Assembly (NCBI GenBank): GCA_036265915.1
Contig: DATAOC010000005.1
Coordinates: 25,469 to 89,468, forward strand
Reading direction: 5' to 3'
Length of the DNA stretch: 64,000 nucleotides
From: AR12 sp036265915
GTDB lineage: Bacteria; Methylomirabilota; Methylomirabilia; Rokubacteriales; CSP1-6
The position numbers were made by a program, and so were the translations under genes. Each line of letters starts with the position of its first letter. Positions within the stretch are counted from its first letter, which is position 1. Under the pieces are notes generated by a model, which saw only the letters and a list, made by a program, of their open reading frames with translations, made no database searches and was not told the DNA's origin. This document shows positions 44,215 to 53,075 of this stretch, piece after piece.

Positions 44215-44817
44215 CGCACCTGTACGACGCGCGAGAACCATCCACTCGCGTCCCTGACGGCCGCGCACCGATCGCAGTGGCATGAAATCGCGGTCGATGC
44301 GGAACGCCGGCCGCAGGACCCGACGCACCTCGTCCATGCTGACCGGAAACGGCGGCCCGGCCGGCGAGCCGCGCAGCGGGAAGAAGCAGCCGAGGAGCCA
44401 GCCGCCCGGCCGCACGGCGCCCGCCAGCGAGGCGACGTACTCGGCGCGGCGGGCGGGGTCGATGGCGCAGAAGCAGGTGTACTCCCACACGCCGTCGAAC
44501 GCGTGCGGATGCGCGCGGCCGAGCGCGAACACGTCGAGGGCCTCGAACCGCGCGGTGGAGCCCGCGCGCGCGGCCAGCGCGCGCGCCGCGGTCAGGGGCG
44601 CCTCCGCGAAGTCGAAGCCCACCGCCTCGTAGCCGCGGCTGGCCAGGAACCGCGCGTCGTGTCCGCGGCCGCAGCCCGGCACGGCCACGCGACGGCCGTC
44701 GAGCGTCGTCGTGGTGAAGAAGTCGACGAGCGGCGGGGCAGGACCACCGAGCTCCCAGCCGTCGCCGCCGCGCGCGTACACGTCCTCCCAGAACCGGGGA
44801 TCGTTCACACGGGCCAT
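44212..44817 (-). CDS. Thiopurine S-methyltransferase-like SAM methyltransferase
   Basis: A 201-residue class I methyltransferase of the TPMT family. The N-terminal WEDVYARGGDGWELGGPAPPL, the SAM motif VPGCGRGHDARFL and the DGVWEYTCFCAIDPARR block are typical. TPMT-like bacterial enzymes methylate thiols, selenium or tellurium compounds; the physiological substrate here is not known. The start overlaps the end of the HAD gene by 13 bases. Confidence 0.88.
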   Translation of the reverse strand: MARVNDPRFWEDVYARGGDGWELGGPAPPLVDFFTTTTLDGRRVAVPGCGRGHDARFLASRGYEAVGFDFAEAPLTAARALAARAGSTARFEALDVFALGRAHPHAFDGVWEYTCFCAIDPARRAEYVASLAGAVRPGGWLLGCFFPLRGSPAGPPFPVSMDEVRRVLRPAFRIDRDFMPLRSVRGRQGREWMVLARRTGA

Positions 44818-45449
44818 TGCACCGTCTCGAAGTCGGGCACGGCTCGCTCGGCGCCGGCTTGCACCAGCTCCTCGGCGGTGTGCGCCGACGTCACGCCGAT
44901 CACGCGCATGCCGGCCGCGCGCGCGGCCTGCACCCCGACCACGGCGTCCTCGAAGACGACGCAGGCAGACGGGTCGACGCCGAGGCCGGCGGCTGCTCTG
45001 AGGTAGACCTCCGGATGCGGCTTGCCCCGGCGGACGTCATCCGCCGTGACCACCACGTCGAAGTGCTCGCGCAGGCCGAGCGCCACGAGCACGCGATCGA
45101 GATCCCGGCGGCTGGCCGAGGTGGCGACGGCGCGCGGTACCTCCGCCCGCGCCAGCGCATCGACGAAGCGCGGCACGCCGGCCACCGGGACGGTGCCCCG
45201 CCGCGCGAGTCGTGTGTAGTGCGCGCGCTTGCGCTCGGCGAGACGCCTCGCCTCGGCCGCGTCGACGGAGGCGAGCAGCGCGACCGCCTCGTCGGCGGGC
45301 CGCCCGATCGTCACGCGCCAGAACTCCGCCGGCGCCGCGAGACCGGCCTCGCTCAGCATCGCCCGCCACGCGTCGCGGTGGTGCGCGCCGGAGTCGACGA
45401 GCACGCCGTCCATGTCGAAGACGACCGCGCGGGTCGGGCCGCCGGTCAC
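44805..45449 (-). CDS. HAD-superfamily phosphatase/phosphomutase (beta-phosphoglucomutase-like)
   Basis: A 214-residue HAD hydrolase. Motif I is VFDMDGVLVDS (catalytic Asp pair), motif II Ser/Thr in VATSASRRD, motif III Lys in RRGKPHPEVYL and motif IV in VVFEDAVVG. The small helical cap fits the phosphoglycolate phosphatase/beta-phosphoglucomutase group. Substrate unknown. GTG start overlapping the DUF1054 gene's stop. Confidence 0.92.
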   Translation of the reverse strand: MTGGPTRAVVFDMDGVLVDSGAHHRDAWRAMLSEAGLAAPAEFWRVTIGRPADEAVALLASVDAAEARRLAERKRAHYTRLARRGTVPVAGVPRFVDALARAEVPRAVATSASRRDLDRVLVALGLREHFDVVVTADDVRRGKPHPEVYLRAAAGLGVDPSACVVFEDAVVGVQAARAAGMRVIGVTSAHTAEELVQAGAERAVPDFETVQWPV

Positions 45450-46075
45450 CGCAACCGGTAGAGCGGAGCGAGCGCGCGGAAGGTGGCGAGGGCGGCGCCG
45501 CGGTACTGCGCCTCCGTCCAGCGCGCCGCCTCGCCGGCGGGAATGACGCGACCGAGCACGAGCTGTCCGTCGCGGACGCGCGTCAGCTCGTCCGCCAGCT
45601 CCGCGAGCTGCTCGGCAGAGAGATCGGCGAGGGGCGCCGCAGGCTCCTCGTCGTGCTCGTTCTTGAACCAGGCGAGTCCGGTCACCGTGCGGAGCACGGG
45701 AGCCAGGCGCGGCGCGCTCTTCTTCCACGCCGCCGCCCAGCGCTTCTTGTCGGCGTGCTCGGGACCCACCTCGAACAGGAAGCGGACGGCGTGACGCGAC
45801 ACGGCCACCTTGAAGTGGCAGTGCTTCTTGTAGCCGCGCGCGTCGGGGCCGAAGGCCACCCACGTGTCGTCGGGCGGGTTCACGGTGCGCCGGGCATGGC
45901 GGGCCACGTGTGCGAATACGCCGGCACCGGTCGCGCGCTCGACGTCCCGGGTCAGGCTGTGGCCGATGGCCTCGAGCTTGGGACGGAGGCGCTCGCGAAT
46001 GGCGCCCATGCGGGCCTTGAAGCCGCGCTCGTCGAACACCTTGAAGTCGGTCGCGTAAAACGCTGTGGACGGCAT
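45446..46075 (-). CDS. DUF1054/UPF0637 family protein
   Basis: A 209-residue protein matching the DUF1054 (YktB) type: FYATDFKVFDERGFKARM at the start, then ARHARRTVNPPDDTWVAFGP, GYKKHCHFKVAVSRHAVRFLFEV, and the C-terminal LVLGRVIPAGEAARW. Function unknown. AGGAG lies 7 bases upstream of the ATG, preferred over in-frame upstream starts at 46150. Same strand as its neighbours, 25 bases after the MlrC-like gene. Confidence 0.82.
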   Translation of the reverse strand: MPSTAFYATDFKVFDERGFKARMGAIRERLRPKLEAIGHSLTRDVERATGAGVFAHVARHARRTVNPPDDTWVAFGPDARGYKKHCHFKVAVSRHAVRFLFEVGPEHADKKRWAAAWKKSAPRLAPVLRTVTGLAWFKNEHDEEPAAPLADLSAEQLAELADELTRVRDGQLVLGRVIPAGEAARWTEAQYRGAALATFRALAPLYRLR

Positions 46076-46100
46076 CCCGATTCTCCTCGCGCGAGAACGA

Positions 46101-47564
46101 TCAGATGTTGTCGAGGGGGAAGATGGGACGGCGGACATTGCTGAACGCAAATCGGCTCAAATTCGACGACGACAGCCCCGGCGCGTCCACCTCGATGATG
46201 TCGCGCGCGATCGGCTCGAACGCGGCGCGGTAGTGGATGGACGACTTCACGACGATGATCCGCTCGCGCTCGGGCTCGATGCCGACGAAGCGGATCATCT
46301 CGGGATCGAGCGTCTGCCAGCGGTGCGTGATGAGAATCACCTTCACGCCGCCGACGTCGAGCACGGCCGTGGGACCGAGTCGACCCGCCAGCCCGCGGAA
46401 CATGGGTCCCTTGTGCACGAAGCGTCCGTCCGACACGGCGCGCACCACGCCCGTCAGCGTCAGCGGCGCGCCGTGCGAGGGATCGATCTTCCCGCCGACG
46501 TCGACGGTGACCGTTGCCCCGCGGCCGGCGGCCACGCACACGGCCGCCGCGTGCGGGTCCCAGATGCAGGCGACCGTCGTCTCGGTGGCGCCCGCGCGCA
46601 GGAGCTCGCGCAGGATCGCCGTCGTGTCTCCGGCGGCGCCGCCCCCGGTGTTGTCCGCGATGTCGGCGAGCACGACGGGCCGCTCGGCTGCCGCCAGCGC
46701 GCGCGCGACGGCGACGTCCACCGGCACCGCCGCATGCAAGAACTCGCGCCGATGCGTCCATGCGGTGTCGGCGAGCTCGTCGGCGAGCCGCTCGGCCAGC
46801 GCCTGATCGGCGTTCGTGGCGACGTAGACGCTGAGGCCCGCGTCCCGGATGTCGGCGAGCGGAAAGCCGGCGAAGATGGACACCGAGATCACGGCCGGCC
46901 GCCGTTCCATTGCCTCCGCGAGGTCGTAGAGCCGACGCATCGGCCCCCGCGCAGTGAGCTGACCGGCAATCGGCGGCAGCAGCGGAGGCTGGCGAAAGGC
47001 GACGGTCGGTCGCAGGCGCCCGGCGACGACGTCGCGCAGACGCTCGGCCGCCTCGCGCCCCCGGTCCTCCATGTCGACGTGCGGATAGGTCTTGTATCCG
47101 TGGAGCAATGTCGCGGCGCGAACCATGGCCGCCGTCACGTTGGCGTGCAGGTCGAGCGTGACGGCGATGGGGCACGGACCGATCACGCCGCGCACGGCCT
47201 CGAGAAGATCGCCCTCGGCGTCATCGATGCCCTCGACGGCCATGGCGCCGTGCAGATCGAGCAGGACGCCGTCGAGCGATCCCGCGCGGCGGAGGTCGGC
47301 GAGCAGCCGCTCGCGCGCCTCCGCGTAGAACTCCTTGGTCACGCGGCCGGCCGGAGAGGCCGCGGCCGCCAGCGACGGCACCAGCATGTCGCCGCGCGTG
47401 TGCGCGGCGGCGATCATGCCGCCGAGGCACGTGCCGGTATCGCGGTAGGCTTCGAGGAGCTCGCCGCCGTAGCGGAGATCGCGCGCCTCGAACTGCCGCC
47501 GGTCGGTCGGGATGGAGCTGAAGGTGTTCGTCTCGTGCGCCAGCATCCCGATGAAGAACCGCAC
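46101..47564 (-). CDS. M81 family metallopeptidase (MlrC-like)
   Basis: A 487-residue protein of the MlrC family, known from microcystin degradation but widespread in soil bacteria. The N-terminal metal site is suggested by GMLAHETNTFS, LLDLHGAMAVEG, VTLDLHANV and TYPHVDMEDRG; the C-terminal MlrC domain includes VLADIADNTGGGAAGDTT. The GTG start has AGGAGG 4 bases upstream. Substrate is probably a peptide or amide; microcystin itself should not be assumed. Divergent from the cupin gene across 100 bases. Confidence 0.92.
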   Translation of the reverse strand: MRFFIGMLAHETNTFSSIPTDRRQFEARDLRYGGELLEAYRDTGTCLGGMIAAAHTRGDMLVPSLAAAASPAGRVTKEFYAEARERLLADLRRAGSLDGVLLDLHGAMAVEGIDDAEGDLLEAVRGVIGPCPIAVTLDLHANVTAAMVRAATLLHGYKTYPHVDMEDRGREAAERLRDVVAGRLRPTVAFRQPPLLPPIAGQLTARGPMRRLYDLAEAMERRPAVISVSIFAGFPLADIRDAGLSVYVATNADQALAERLADELADTAWTHRREFLHAAVPVDVAVARALAAAERPVVLADIADNTGGGAAGDTTAILRELLRAGATETTVACIWDPHAAAVCVAAGRGATVTVDVGGKIDPSHGAPLTLTGVVRAVSDGRFVHKGPMFRGLAGRLGPTAVLDVGGVKVILITHRWQTLDPEMIRFVGIEPERERIIVVKSSIHYRAAFEPIARDIIEVDAPGLSSSNLSRFAFSNVRRPIFPLDNI

Positions 47565-47664
47565 GGGGCCTCCTGATGCCGAGAAGATCCGGAAGACGCA
47601 ACGGCCGGCATAGTGTAAATGTTTGGCTCCGACCAGGCAACGAGGAGCTCGAAAGGAGACGCGC

Positions 47665-48042
47665 ATGAGCGACACGGCGTGCTTTCACAACCTGAACGAG
47701 GGCGGCATTCTGCGCGAGCTGGCGGCCGGCGTCACCGCGCGGGTGTTTCCCGGCGTGAACGCGATGCTGTCGGTGGTCACGCTCGAGCCGCACTCCGTGT
47801 CGCCGGTGCACGCGCACGCCAACGAGCAGTGGGGCGTGTGTCTCGAGGGCGAGTGGATTCGCATCCAGGACGGCGTCGAGCATCACGTCAAGAAGGGCGA
47901 CTTCTGGCAGACGCCCCCGAACGTCCCCCACGGCGGCCGGACGCTCGACGTCCGTTGCGTCGTGCTCGACATCTTCGCACCGCCCCGCGAGGAGTACCGG
48001 CAGGCCGGGCGCGGCCTCGGCGCCGCCACGCTCGCGCGATAG
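47665..48042 (+). CDS. Cupin-domain protein
   Basis: A 125-residue single-domain cupin. Metal ligands appear in SPVHAHANEQWG (two His and a Glu-containing motif 1) and VPHGGRTL (motif 2 His). Such proteins bind metal and small ligands or act as isomerases or dioxygenases; no specific role is evident. AAAGGAG precedes the ATG at 47665. It is monocistronic or leads toward the epimerase. Confidence 0.87.
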   Translation: MSDTACFHNLNEGGILRELAAGVTARVFPGVNAMLSVVTLEPHSVSPVHAHANEQWGVCLEGEWIRIQDGVEHHVKKGDFWQTPPNVPHGGRTLDVRCVVLDIFAPPREEYRQAGRGLGAATLAR

Positions 48043-48074
48043 CCCGCCCCGCGGCCGGAATCCGCGGTGTCGAG

Positions 48075-48083
48075 TGATACAAT
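48075..48083 (+). promoter_or_regulatory. Extended -10 promoter giving a leaderless epimerase mRNA
   Basis: TGATACAAT is a near-perfect extended -10 (TG-n-TACAAT, five of six matches). With transcription starting 7-8 bases downstream, the 5' end would fall at or next to the GTG at 48091, predicting a leaderless message. No ribosome binding site is present before that GTG. Confidence 0.5.
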
Positions 48084-48090
48084 CGCGCGC

Positions 48091-49059
48091 GTGACCGAGG
48101 TGTTCGTCGTCACGGGTGGAGCGGGGTTCATCGGCTCGCACCTCGTCGAGCGGCTGCTCGCGGACCATCCGGTGGCGACGATTCGGGTCTTCGACAACTT
48201 CTCCACGGGCGCCATGGGCAATCTGCCGTTCGCCGCCGCCGCCGGCGAACGCCTGGACATCGTCAAGGGCGACGTGCGCGACCTGGAGGCCGTCGAGCGC
48301 GTCGTGCAGGGCGCCTCGCTCGTGTACCACCAGGCCGCCATGCGCTCGGTGCCGCGCTCCGTGGCCGACCCGCTCGGCGCCAACGAGCACAACGTGACCG
48401 GCACCCTGCACGTCTTCGAGGCCGCCCGCCGCGCCGGCGTGCGACGCGTCGTGTACGCGTCGTCGTCGTCCGTGTACGGCGATCGGCCGGATCTGCCCAA
48501 GCGCGAGGATCAGCCGCCGGCGCCCATCTCGCCCTACGCGGTCTCGAAGGCGGTCGGCGAGCAGTACGCATCGGTGTGGAGCCGGCTGTACGGGCTCGAG
48601 ACGGTCGGCCTGCGCTACTTCAACGTGTTCGGTCCGCGCCAGGACCCGGCGTCGGAGTACGCGGCCGTGATCCCGCGCTTCATTCTGTGGGCGCTCCGCG
48701 GCGCGCCGCTCGAGGTGCACGGCGACGGCCTTCAGTCGCGCGACTTCACGTACATCGACAACGTCGTCGACGCCAACGTGCTCGCGGCCCGCGCGCCGAA
48801 GGCGTCGGGCGAGGCCTTCAACGTCGGCTGCGGCGACCGCGTCAGCCTGCTCGACATCATCGCGCGGCTCGAGAAGCTGCTCGGGCACGCGGTCGAGCGC
48901 CGCCATGCCCCGGCCCGCGCCGGTGACGTTCCGCACACGCTGGCGGACGTCGACAAGGCGCGGCGCCTGCTCGGCTATGTTCCCGCCGTCGACTTCGACG
49001 ATGGCCTTCGCCGCACCGTGGAGTACTTCAAGACCGCCACCCGGGGAGGACTCGCCTGA
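48091..49059 (+). CDS. NAD-dependent nucleotide-sugar epimerase (UDP-glucose 4-epimerase-like)
   Basis: Extended SDR of 322 residues acting on an NDP-sugar. Cofactor motif TGGAGFIGSH, catalytic Ser and Tyr-x3-Lys in ASSSSVYG and SPYAVSKAVGEQ, and the sugar-binding RYFNVFGPRQDP and FTYIDNVVDANVLA. The GTG at 48091 is chosen because an extended -10 overlaps any earlier start (GTG 48067). The next gene, a transporter binding protein, overlaps by one base (TGATG), an unexpected pairing. Confidence 0.9.
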   Translation: MTEVFVVTGGAGFIGSHLVERLLADHPVATIRVFDNFSTGAMGNLPFAAAAGERLDIVKGDVRDLEAVERVVQGASLVYHQAAMRSVPRSVADPLGANEHNVTGTLHVFEAARRAGVRRVVYASSSSVYGDRPDLPKREDQPPAPISPYAVSKAVGEQYASVWSRLYGLETVGLRYFNVFGPRQDPASEYAAVIPRFILWALRGAPLEVHGDGLQSRDFTYIDNVVDANVLAARAPKASGEAFNVGCGDRVSLLDIIARLEKLLGHAVERRHAPARAGDVPHTLADVDKARRLLGYVPAVDFDDGLRRTVEYFKTATRGGLA

Positions 49060-50552
49060 TGCGCCGACACGTCGTCCCGCTCGTGCTGATGCTGATCGCG
49101 CTCGCGCTGGCGGCGCCGGCGGTTGCCCAGACCCCGCGCGCGCTGGTGGTGCAGACGGGCACCGAGCCGCCCGGCCTCGATCTGACCGCCACGCCGGCCT
49201 CGGCGACGGCGGCGGTGGTGTTCTACAACGTCCAGGAGTGTCTGGTGAAGATCGACGCGCACGGCAAGCTGGTGCCCTGGCTCGCCGAGCGCTGGCACAC
49301 CTCGGACAACCGCAATTACACCTTCTTCCTCAAGAAGGGCGTTCGCTTCCACAACGGCCGCGAGCTGAAGGCCGCCGACGTGAAGTTCGTCATCGAGCGC
49401 GCGATGAATCCCGAGACCAAGCATCCGTACCCGCAGTACTACGCGGCCATCGGCGACATCATCGTCAAGGACGACTACACGATCACGTTCTCGCTCAAGT
49501 CGGCCAGCGCCAACTTCCTGTTGAACCTGGCGCGCCAGGGGTCGGTGATCTATCCGCGGGAGGCCGTCGAGACGCTGAAGTCGGCGCCGGTGGGCACCGG
49601 ACCGTTCACGCTCGGCGAGTGGGTGCGCGGCGACCGCATCGTGCTGAAGCGCAACCCCGATTACCACGTGAAGGGCCTGCCGAAGCTCGACCAGGTGACG
49701 TTCCGCTTCATTCCGGATCCCAACGCCGCCCTCGCCGCGCTGAAGGCGGGTGACATCGACGCCTCGCTGTTCGGCCTGGGCCCGGAGCACGTGGCCGATC
49801 TCAAGAAGGATCCGCGGTTCGAGGTCATCGTCGGCGAGACGACCAACGACGTGATCATGGCCATGAACAACTCGCGCAAGCCGTTCACCGATGTCCGCGT
49901 CCGGCGCGCGCTGACGTACGGGATCAACAAGCCGGAGATCGTGAAGCTCGCGATGTTCGGCATGGGGCGCGTGATCGGCTCGAACGTCGATCCGCTGAAC
50001 CCGTACTTCATCGACGTCGCCAACGCCATGCCGTACGACCCCGAGCGCGCCAAGAAGCTGCTCGCGGAGGCCGGCTATCCGAATGGCTTCGACACCGTGC
50101 TGAAGGTGGCGCCACAGTACTACTACACGGTGCGGTCCGGCGAGGTCATCGCCGATCAGCTCGCGAAGGTCGGCGTGCGCGTCAAGATCGAGCAGATCGA
50201 GTGGGGCCAGTGGCTCTCGCGGGTGTGGAAGGAGGCCGACTACGACCTCACCATCATCGGCCACGCCGAGGCCTGGGACATCGCCAACTACGCCAACCCG
50301 AAGTACTACTTCCGCTACGACGACCCGAAGTTCCAGGAGCTGTTCAAGAAGTCCGAGGTGACGCTCGACGACAAGACGCGCCGTCAGCAGTACGCGCAGA
50401 TGCAGAAGATGCTCGTCGAGGACGCGCCGGTCGTGTTCCTCTTCATTCACCCGCGCCTGGTCGTCGCCAAGAAGGGCGTGACCGGGCTCTGGAAGGATCT
50501 GCCGATCCCGTCCAACGACCTGTCGGAGGTGGGTTGGACGGCCGCCAGGTAA
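49059..50552 (+). CDS. Oligopeptide/dipeptide-type ABC transporter substrate-binding protein
   Basis: Family 5 solute-binding protein of 497 residues. Signal peptide about 1-23 (LVLMLIALALAAPAVAQ). The conserved FHNGRELKAADVKFVIERAM and TGPFTLGEWVRGDRIVLKRNPDY blocks are present. Ligands in this family include peptides, glycosides and nickel chelates. It is followed 19 bases later by two permease genes; no ATPase gene is in the cluster. Confidence 0.94.
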   Translation: MRRHVVPLVLMLIALALAAPAVAQTPRALVVQTGTEPPGLDLTATPASATAAVVFYNVQECLVKIDAHGKLVPWLAERWHTSDNRNYTFFLKKGVRFHNGRELKAADVKFVIERAMNPETKHPYPQYYAAIGDIIVKDDYTITFSLKSASANFLLNLARQGSVIYPREAVETLKSAPVGTGPFTLGEWVRGDRIVLKRNPDYHVKGLPKLDQVTFRFIPDPNAALAALKAGDIDASLFGLGPEHVADLKKDPRFEVIVGETTNDVIMAMNNSRKPFTDVRVRRALTYGINKPEIVKLAMFGMGRVIGSNVDPLNPYFIDVANAMPYDPERAKKLLAEAGYPNGFDTVLKVAPQYYYTVRSGEVIADQLAKVGVRVKIEQIEWGQWLSRVWKEADYDLTIIGHAEAWDIANYANPKYYFRYDDPKFQELFKKSEVTLDDKTRRQQYAQMQKMLVEDAPVVFLFIHPRLVVAKKGVTGLWKDLPIPSNDLSEVGWTAAR

Positions 50553-50571
50553 CCGCGGCGCGCCCGCGGCC

Positions 50572-51516
50572 GTGAACCGCTACGTCATGCGCAGGGTCGC
50601 GGCGTTCGCCGTGACCCTGCTGTTCGTCTCGGCACTGGTGTTCGTCGTCGTCCGCATCCTCCCCGGTGACCCCGCCGCGCTCATCCTCGGCACCGAGCAG
50701 AGGCCGGAGACGGTGCAGCGCCTGCGCCGCTCGCTCGGCCTCGACCGCCCGCTGGCCGTGCAGTACGTGCAGTGGCTGGGCGCGGCGGTGCGCGGCGATC
50801 TCGGCACGTCGATCCAGTACGATGTCCCTGTCGGGCGCCTCATCGTGAGCCGCCTGCCGGTCACGCTGCCGCTCACCGCGCTGGCGGCCGTGTTCATGAT
50901 CGGCGCCGCCATTCCGCTCGGCGTGTATGCGGCGACCCGGTATCGCCGCGGCGCCGACTATCTGGCCATGGTCGTTTCCCAGCTCGGCATCGCGGTGCCG
51001 TCCTTCTGGTCGGGGTTGCTGCTGATCCTTTTCTTCTCCGTGCACCTCGGCTGGTTTCGCTCCGGCGGCTTCGACGGATGGTCCTCGGGTCTCTGGCCGG
51101 GCCTCAAATCACTGCTGCTGCCGGCGCTGGCCCTGGGGCTTTTTCAGGCCGCGGTCCTGGTGCGGGCCACACGCTCGGCCGTGCTCGACGTCATGCGCGA
51201 GGATTTCGTGCGGACCGCCCGCGCCAAGGGGCTGGCGGAGCCGCGGGTGATCGGCGTCCACACGCTGCGGAACGCGATGATTCCCGTCATCACCGTGATC
51301 GGCGTGCAGCTCGGTCAGCTGATGGCCGGCTCCATCGTGCTGGAGTCGGTGTTCGCGCTGCCGGGGCTGGGGCGCCTGGCGCTGGTGGCCATCAGCGCGC
51401 GGGATTTGCCGGTGGTGCAGGGGGTGACGATGTTCGTGGCGGCCTCGATCGTGTTCATCAACTTCGCGGTCGACCTCGCGTATGCGTTCATCGATCCGCG
51501 CATCAAGTACGAGTAG
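50572..51516 (+). CDS. ABC transporter permease (DppB type)
   Basis: Inner-membrane permease of 314 residues with about six helices. The EAA loop for ATPase contact is TARAKGLAEPRVIGVHTLRN, and the DppB ending YAFIDPRIKYE is conserved. The N-terminus YVMRRVAAFAVTLLFVSALVF is typical. GTG start. Pairs with the DppC-type gene downstream. Confidence 0.94.
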   Translation: MNRYVMRRVAAFAVTLLFVSALVFVVVRILPGDPAALILGTEQRPETVQRLRRSLGLDRPLAVQYVQWLGAAVRGDLGTSIQYDVPVGRLIVSRLPVTLPLTALAAVFMIGAAIPLGVYAATRYRRGADYLAMVVSQLGIAVPSFWSGLLLILFFSVHLGWFRSGGFDGWSSGLWPGLKSLLLPALALGLFQAAVLVRATRSAVLDVMREDFVRTARAKGLAEPRVIGVHTLRNAMIPVITVIGVQLGQLMAGSIVLESVFALPGLGRLALVAISARDLPVVQGVTMFVAASIVFINFAVDLAYAFIDPRIKYE

Positions 51517-51658
51517 CGCGGGGCGACGACATGGCCATCTGCTTCGTTGCCTCGGCCGCCCGCTCGCTCGCCGCCTCGCCGCCCCCTTCGCTCCGCTGTG
51601 CGGTGCGCTCCTCGCACGTGCCCACCGCGGTGGACTTCGTGATTGAGGGCCGGGCGCT
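51517..51658. other. 142-base spacer within the transporter operon
   Basis: The two permease genes are separated by 142 bases although other genes here nearly touch. The spacer holds the perfect palindrome CCACCGCGGTGG (51622-51633) and a 43-codon frame (51531-51662) of low-complexity Ala/Ser/Arg composition that I do not consider a gene. It may be a small inserted repeat unit. Confidence 0.4.
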
Positions 51659-52471
51659 ATGACGGGGCGGTATCACGTCACGTTTGTGCTGGGGGTGGCG
51701 GTGACGGTGGCGCTGATCGTCACGGCCGCGGTGAGCTTCGTGTACACGCCGATCGATCCGTTGAGGATGGCGCCGGCGGAGCGGCTGCAGGGGCCGTCGA
51801 CGCGACATCTGTTCGGGACGGATCAGTACGGGCGGGACGTGTTGTCGCGGGTGATGGCGGGGGCTCGCACGTCGATCGCGGTCGGCGTGATCGCGGTCGG
51901 CATCGGGGCGGGGCTGGGCGTGTTCCTGGGGCTGCTGAGCGGCTGGCTCGGCGGATGGCCCGACGAAGTGTTCATGCGGCTGGTCGACGCCGTGCAGGGG
52001 TTCCCCGCGATCCTCTCGGCGCTGCTGTTCACGGCGGTGTTCTCGCCGGGCATCGTGGTCAGCATGGTCGCCATCGGGGTGGCGTTCGTGCCGGCCTTCG
52101 CTCGCCTCGCTCGCGGCAGCGTGCTGGAGCTACGCACACGCGAGTTCGTGGTGGCCGCGCGCGCGCTCGGTGCGGCGGATCCGCGGCTGCTGCTGCGCCA
52201 CATCGTGCCGAATACGCTGGCGCCGCTCATCGTCCAAGGAACGACGAGCTTTCCGGTGGCGATCCTGGCCGAGGCCGCACTGGCGTACCTGGGTCTCGGA
52301 ACGCAGCCACCGTACCCGTCATGGGGGCTCATGCTGAAGGAAGCGCAGAACTTTCTGTCGATGAACCCATGGTTCGCCGTCTTCCCCGGGGCGGCCATCG
52401 CGCTCGCCGTCCTGGGTCTCAATCTTCTCGGCGACGGTCTCCGGGACTTGCTGGACCCGAAGACTACGTAG
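51659..52471 (+). CDS. ABC transporter permease (DppC type)
   Basis: Inner-membrane permease of 270 residues, second half of the translocation channel. The segment STRHLFGTDQYGRDVLSRVMAGARTS near the N-terminus and the EAA loop AARALGAADPRLLLRHIVPN are typical of DppC/OppC. The C-terminus GLNLLGDGLRDLLDPKT is conserved. Transporter ATPases (DppD/F) must be encoded elsewhere. Confidence 0.94.
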   Translation: MTGRYHVTFVLGVAVTVALIVTAAVSFVYTPIDPLRMAPAERLQGPSTRHLFGTDQYGRDVLSRVMAGARTSIAVGVIAVGIGAGLGVFLGLLSGWLGGWPDEVFMRLVDAVQGFPAILSALLFTAVFSPGIVVSMVAIGVAFVPAFARLARGSVLELRTREFVVAARALGAADPRLLLRHIVPNTLAPLIVQGTTSFPVAILAEAALAYLGLGTQPPYPSWGLMLKEAQNFLSMNPWFAVFPGAAIALAVLGLNLLGDGLRDLLDPKTT

Positions 52472-52473
52472 CA

Positions 52474-52501
52474 TTGACATTTCGGTGACCGTCCTTATAT
52501 C
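52474..52501 (+). promoter_or_regulatory. Sigma70-type promoter upstream of the YjbQ-family gene
   Basis: A perfect -35 TTGACA (52474-52479), 16-base spacer and TATATC (52496-52501) as -10. It starts 3 bases after the DppC stop and would give a leader of about 70 bases for the next gene. Confidence 0.6.
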
Positions 52502-52580
52502 GTAACTGTTGGTCTTGGCGCGGCTACGCTGGCGCTTCCGCTAGCGAATTCATGGTGATGCGCCCCGGAGAGTGAGACGG

Positions 52581-53009
52581 ATGAAGGTCTTCAGCGCCTC
52601 GTTCACGCTGCAGAGTGAAGAGTGCACCGAGGTCACGGACATCACCAAGATCGTGCGAGAGGCCATCCAGCAGTTCCCGGTATCGACCGGTATCGCCCTG
52701 ATCAACACGCTGCACACGACCTGCGCGGTGTTCATCAACGAGTTCCAGAGCGCGCTCATCGACGACCTGAAGCGGCTGGTGGAGCGTCTGGTCCCCGAGC
52801 GCGGTGGCTATCGCCACGACGACCCACGCTACTCCGATTGCGAGCGCGGCAATGCCCACAGTCACCTCCGCGCCGCGCTGCTGGGCCGCTCCATCGCGCT
52901 CGGCGTGAGCAACGGCGAGCTGACGCTCGGCCGCTTCCAGTCCATCATCTTCGCGGAGTTCGACGGCCCCAGGAAGCGCGAGATCACCGTGCAGGTGATC
53001 GGCGACTAG
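52581..53009 (+). CDS. YjbQ/UPF0047 family protein
   Basis: A 142-residue protein of the widely conserved YjbQ family. Typical segments are STGIALINTLHTTCAVFINE, NAHSHLRAALLG and GELTLGRFQSIIFAEFDGPR. The two conserved His and a Cys cluster in a central pocket in known structures; thiamin-phosphate-synthase-like side activity has been reported for a homologue, but the physiological role is unclear. A GTG three codons earlier is the alternative start. Confidence 0.93.
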   Translation: MKVFSASFTLQSEECTEVTDITKIVREAIQQFPVSTGIALINTLHTTCAVFINEFQSALIDDLKRLVERLVPERGGYRHDDPRYSDCERGNAHSHLRAALLGRSIALGVSNGELTLGRFQSIIFAEFDGPRKREITVQVIGD

Positions 53010-53075
53010 CGGCTTCGCCCGTTCTCCTCGACCCACCGCGCCCCGGATCGCACCCCCGAAGGTCACCCCCCAGGT

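Noticed and set aside
46101..47564. Microcystin degradation capacity from the MlrC-like gene
   Set aside because: The family is broad and MlrA, MlrB and MlrD are absent, so only the family is called.
51531..51662. 43-codon frame between the permease genes as a small gene
   Set aside because: Low-complexity composition, no clear ribosome binding site and no similarity; described as spacer instead.
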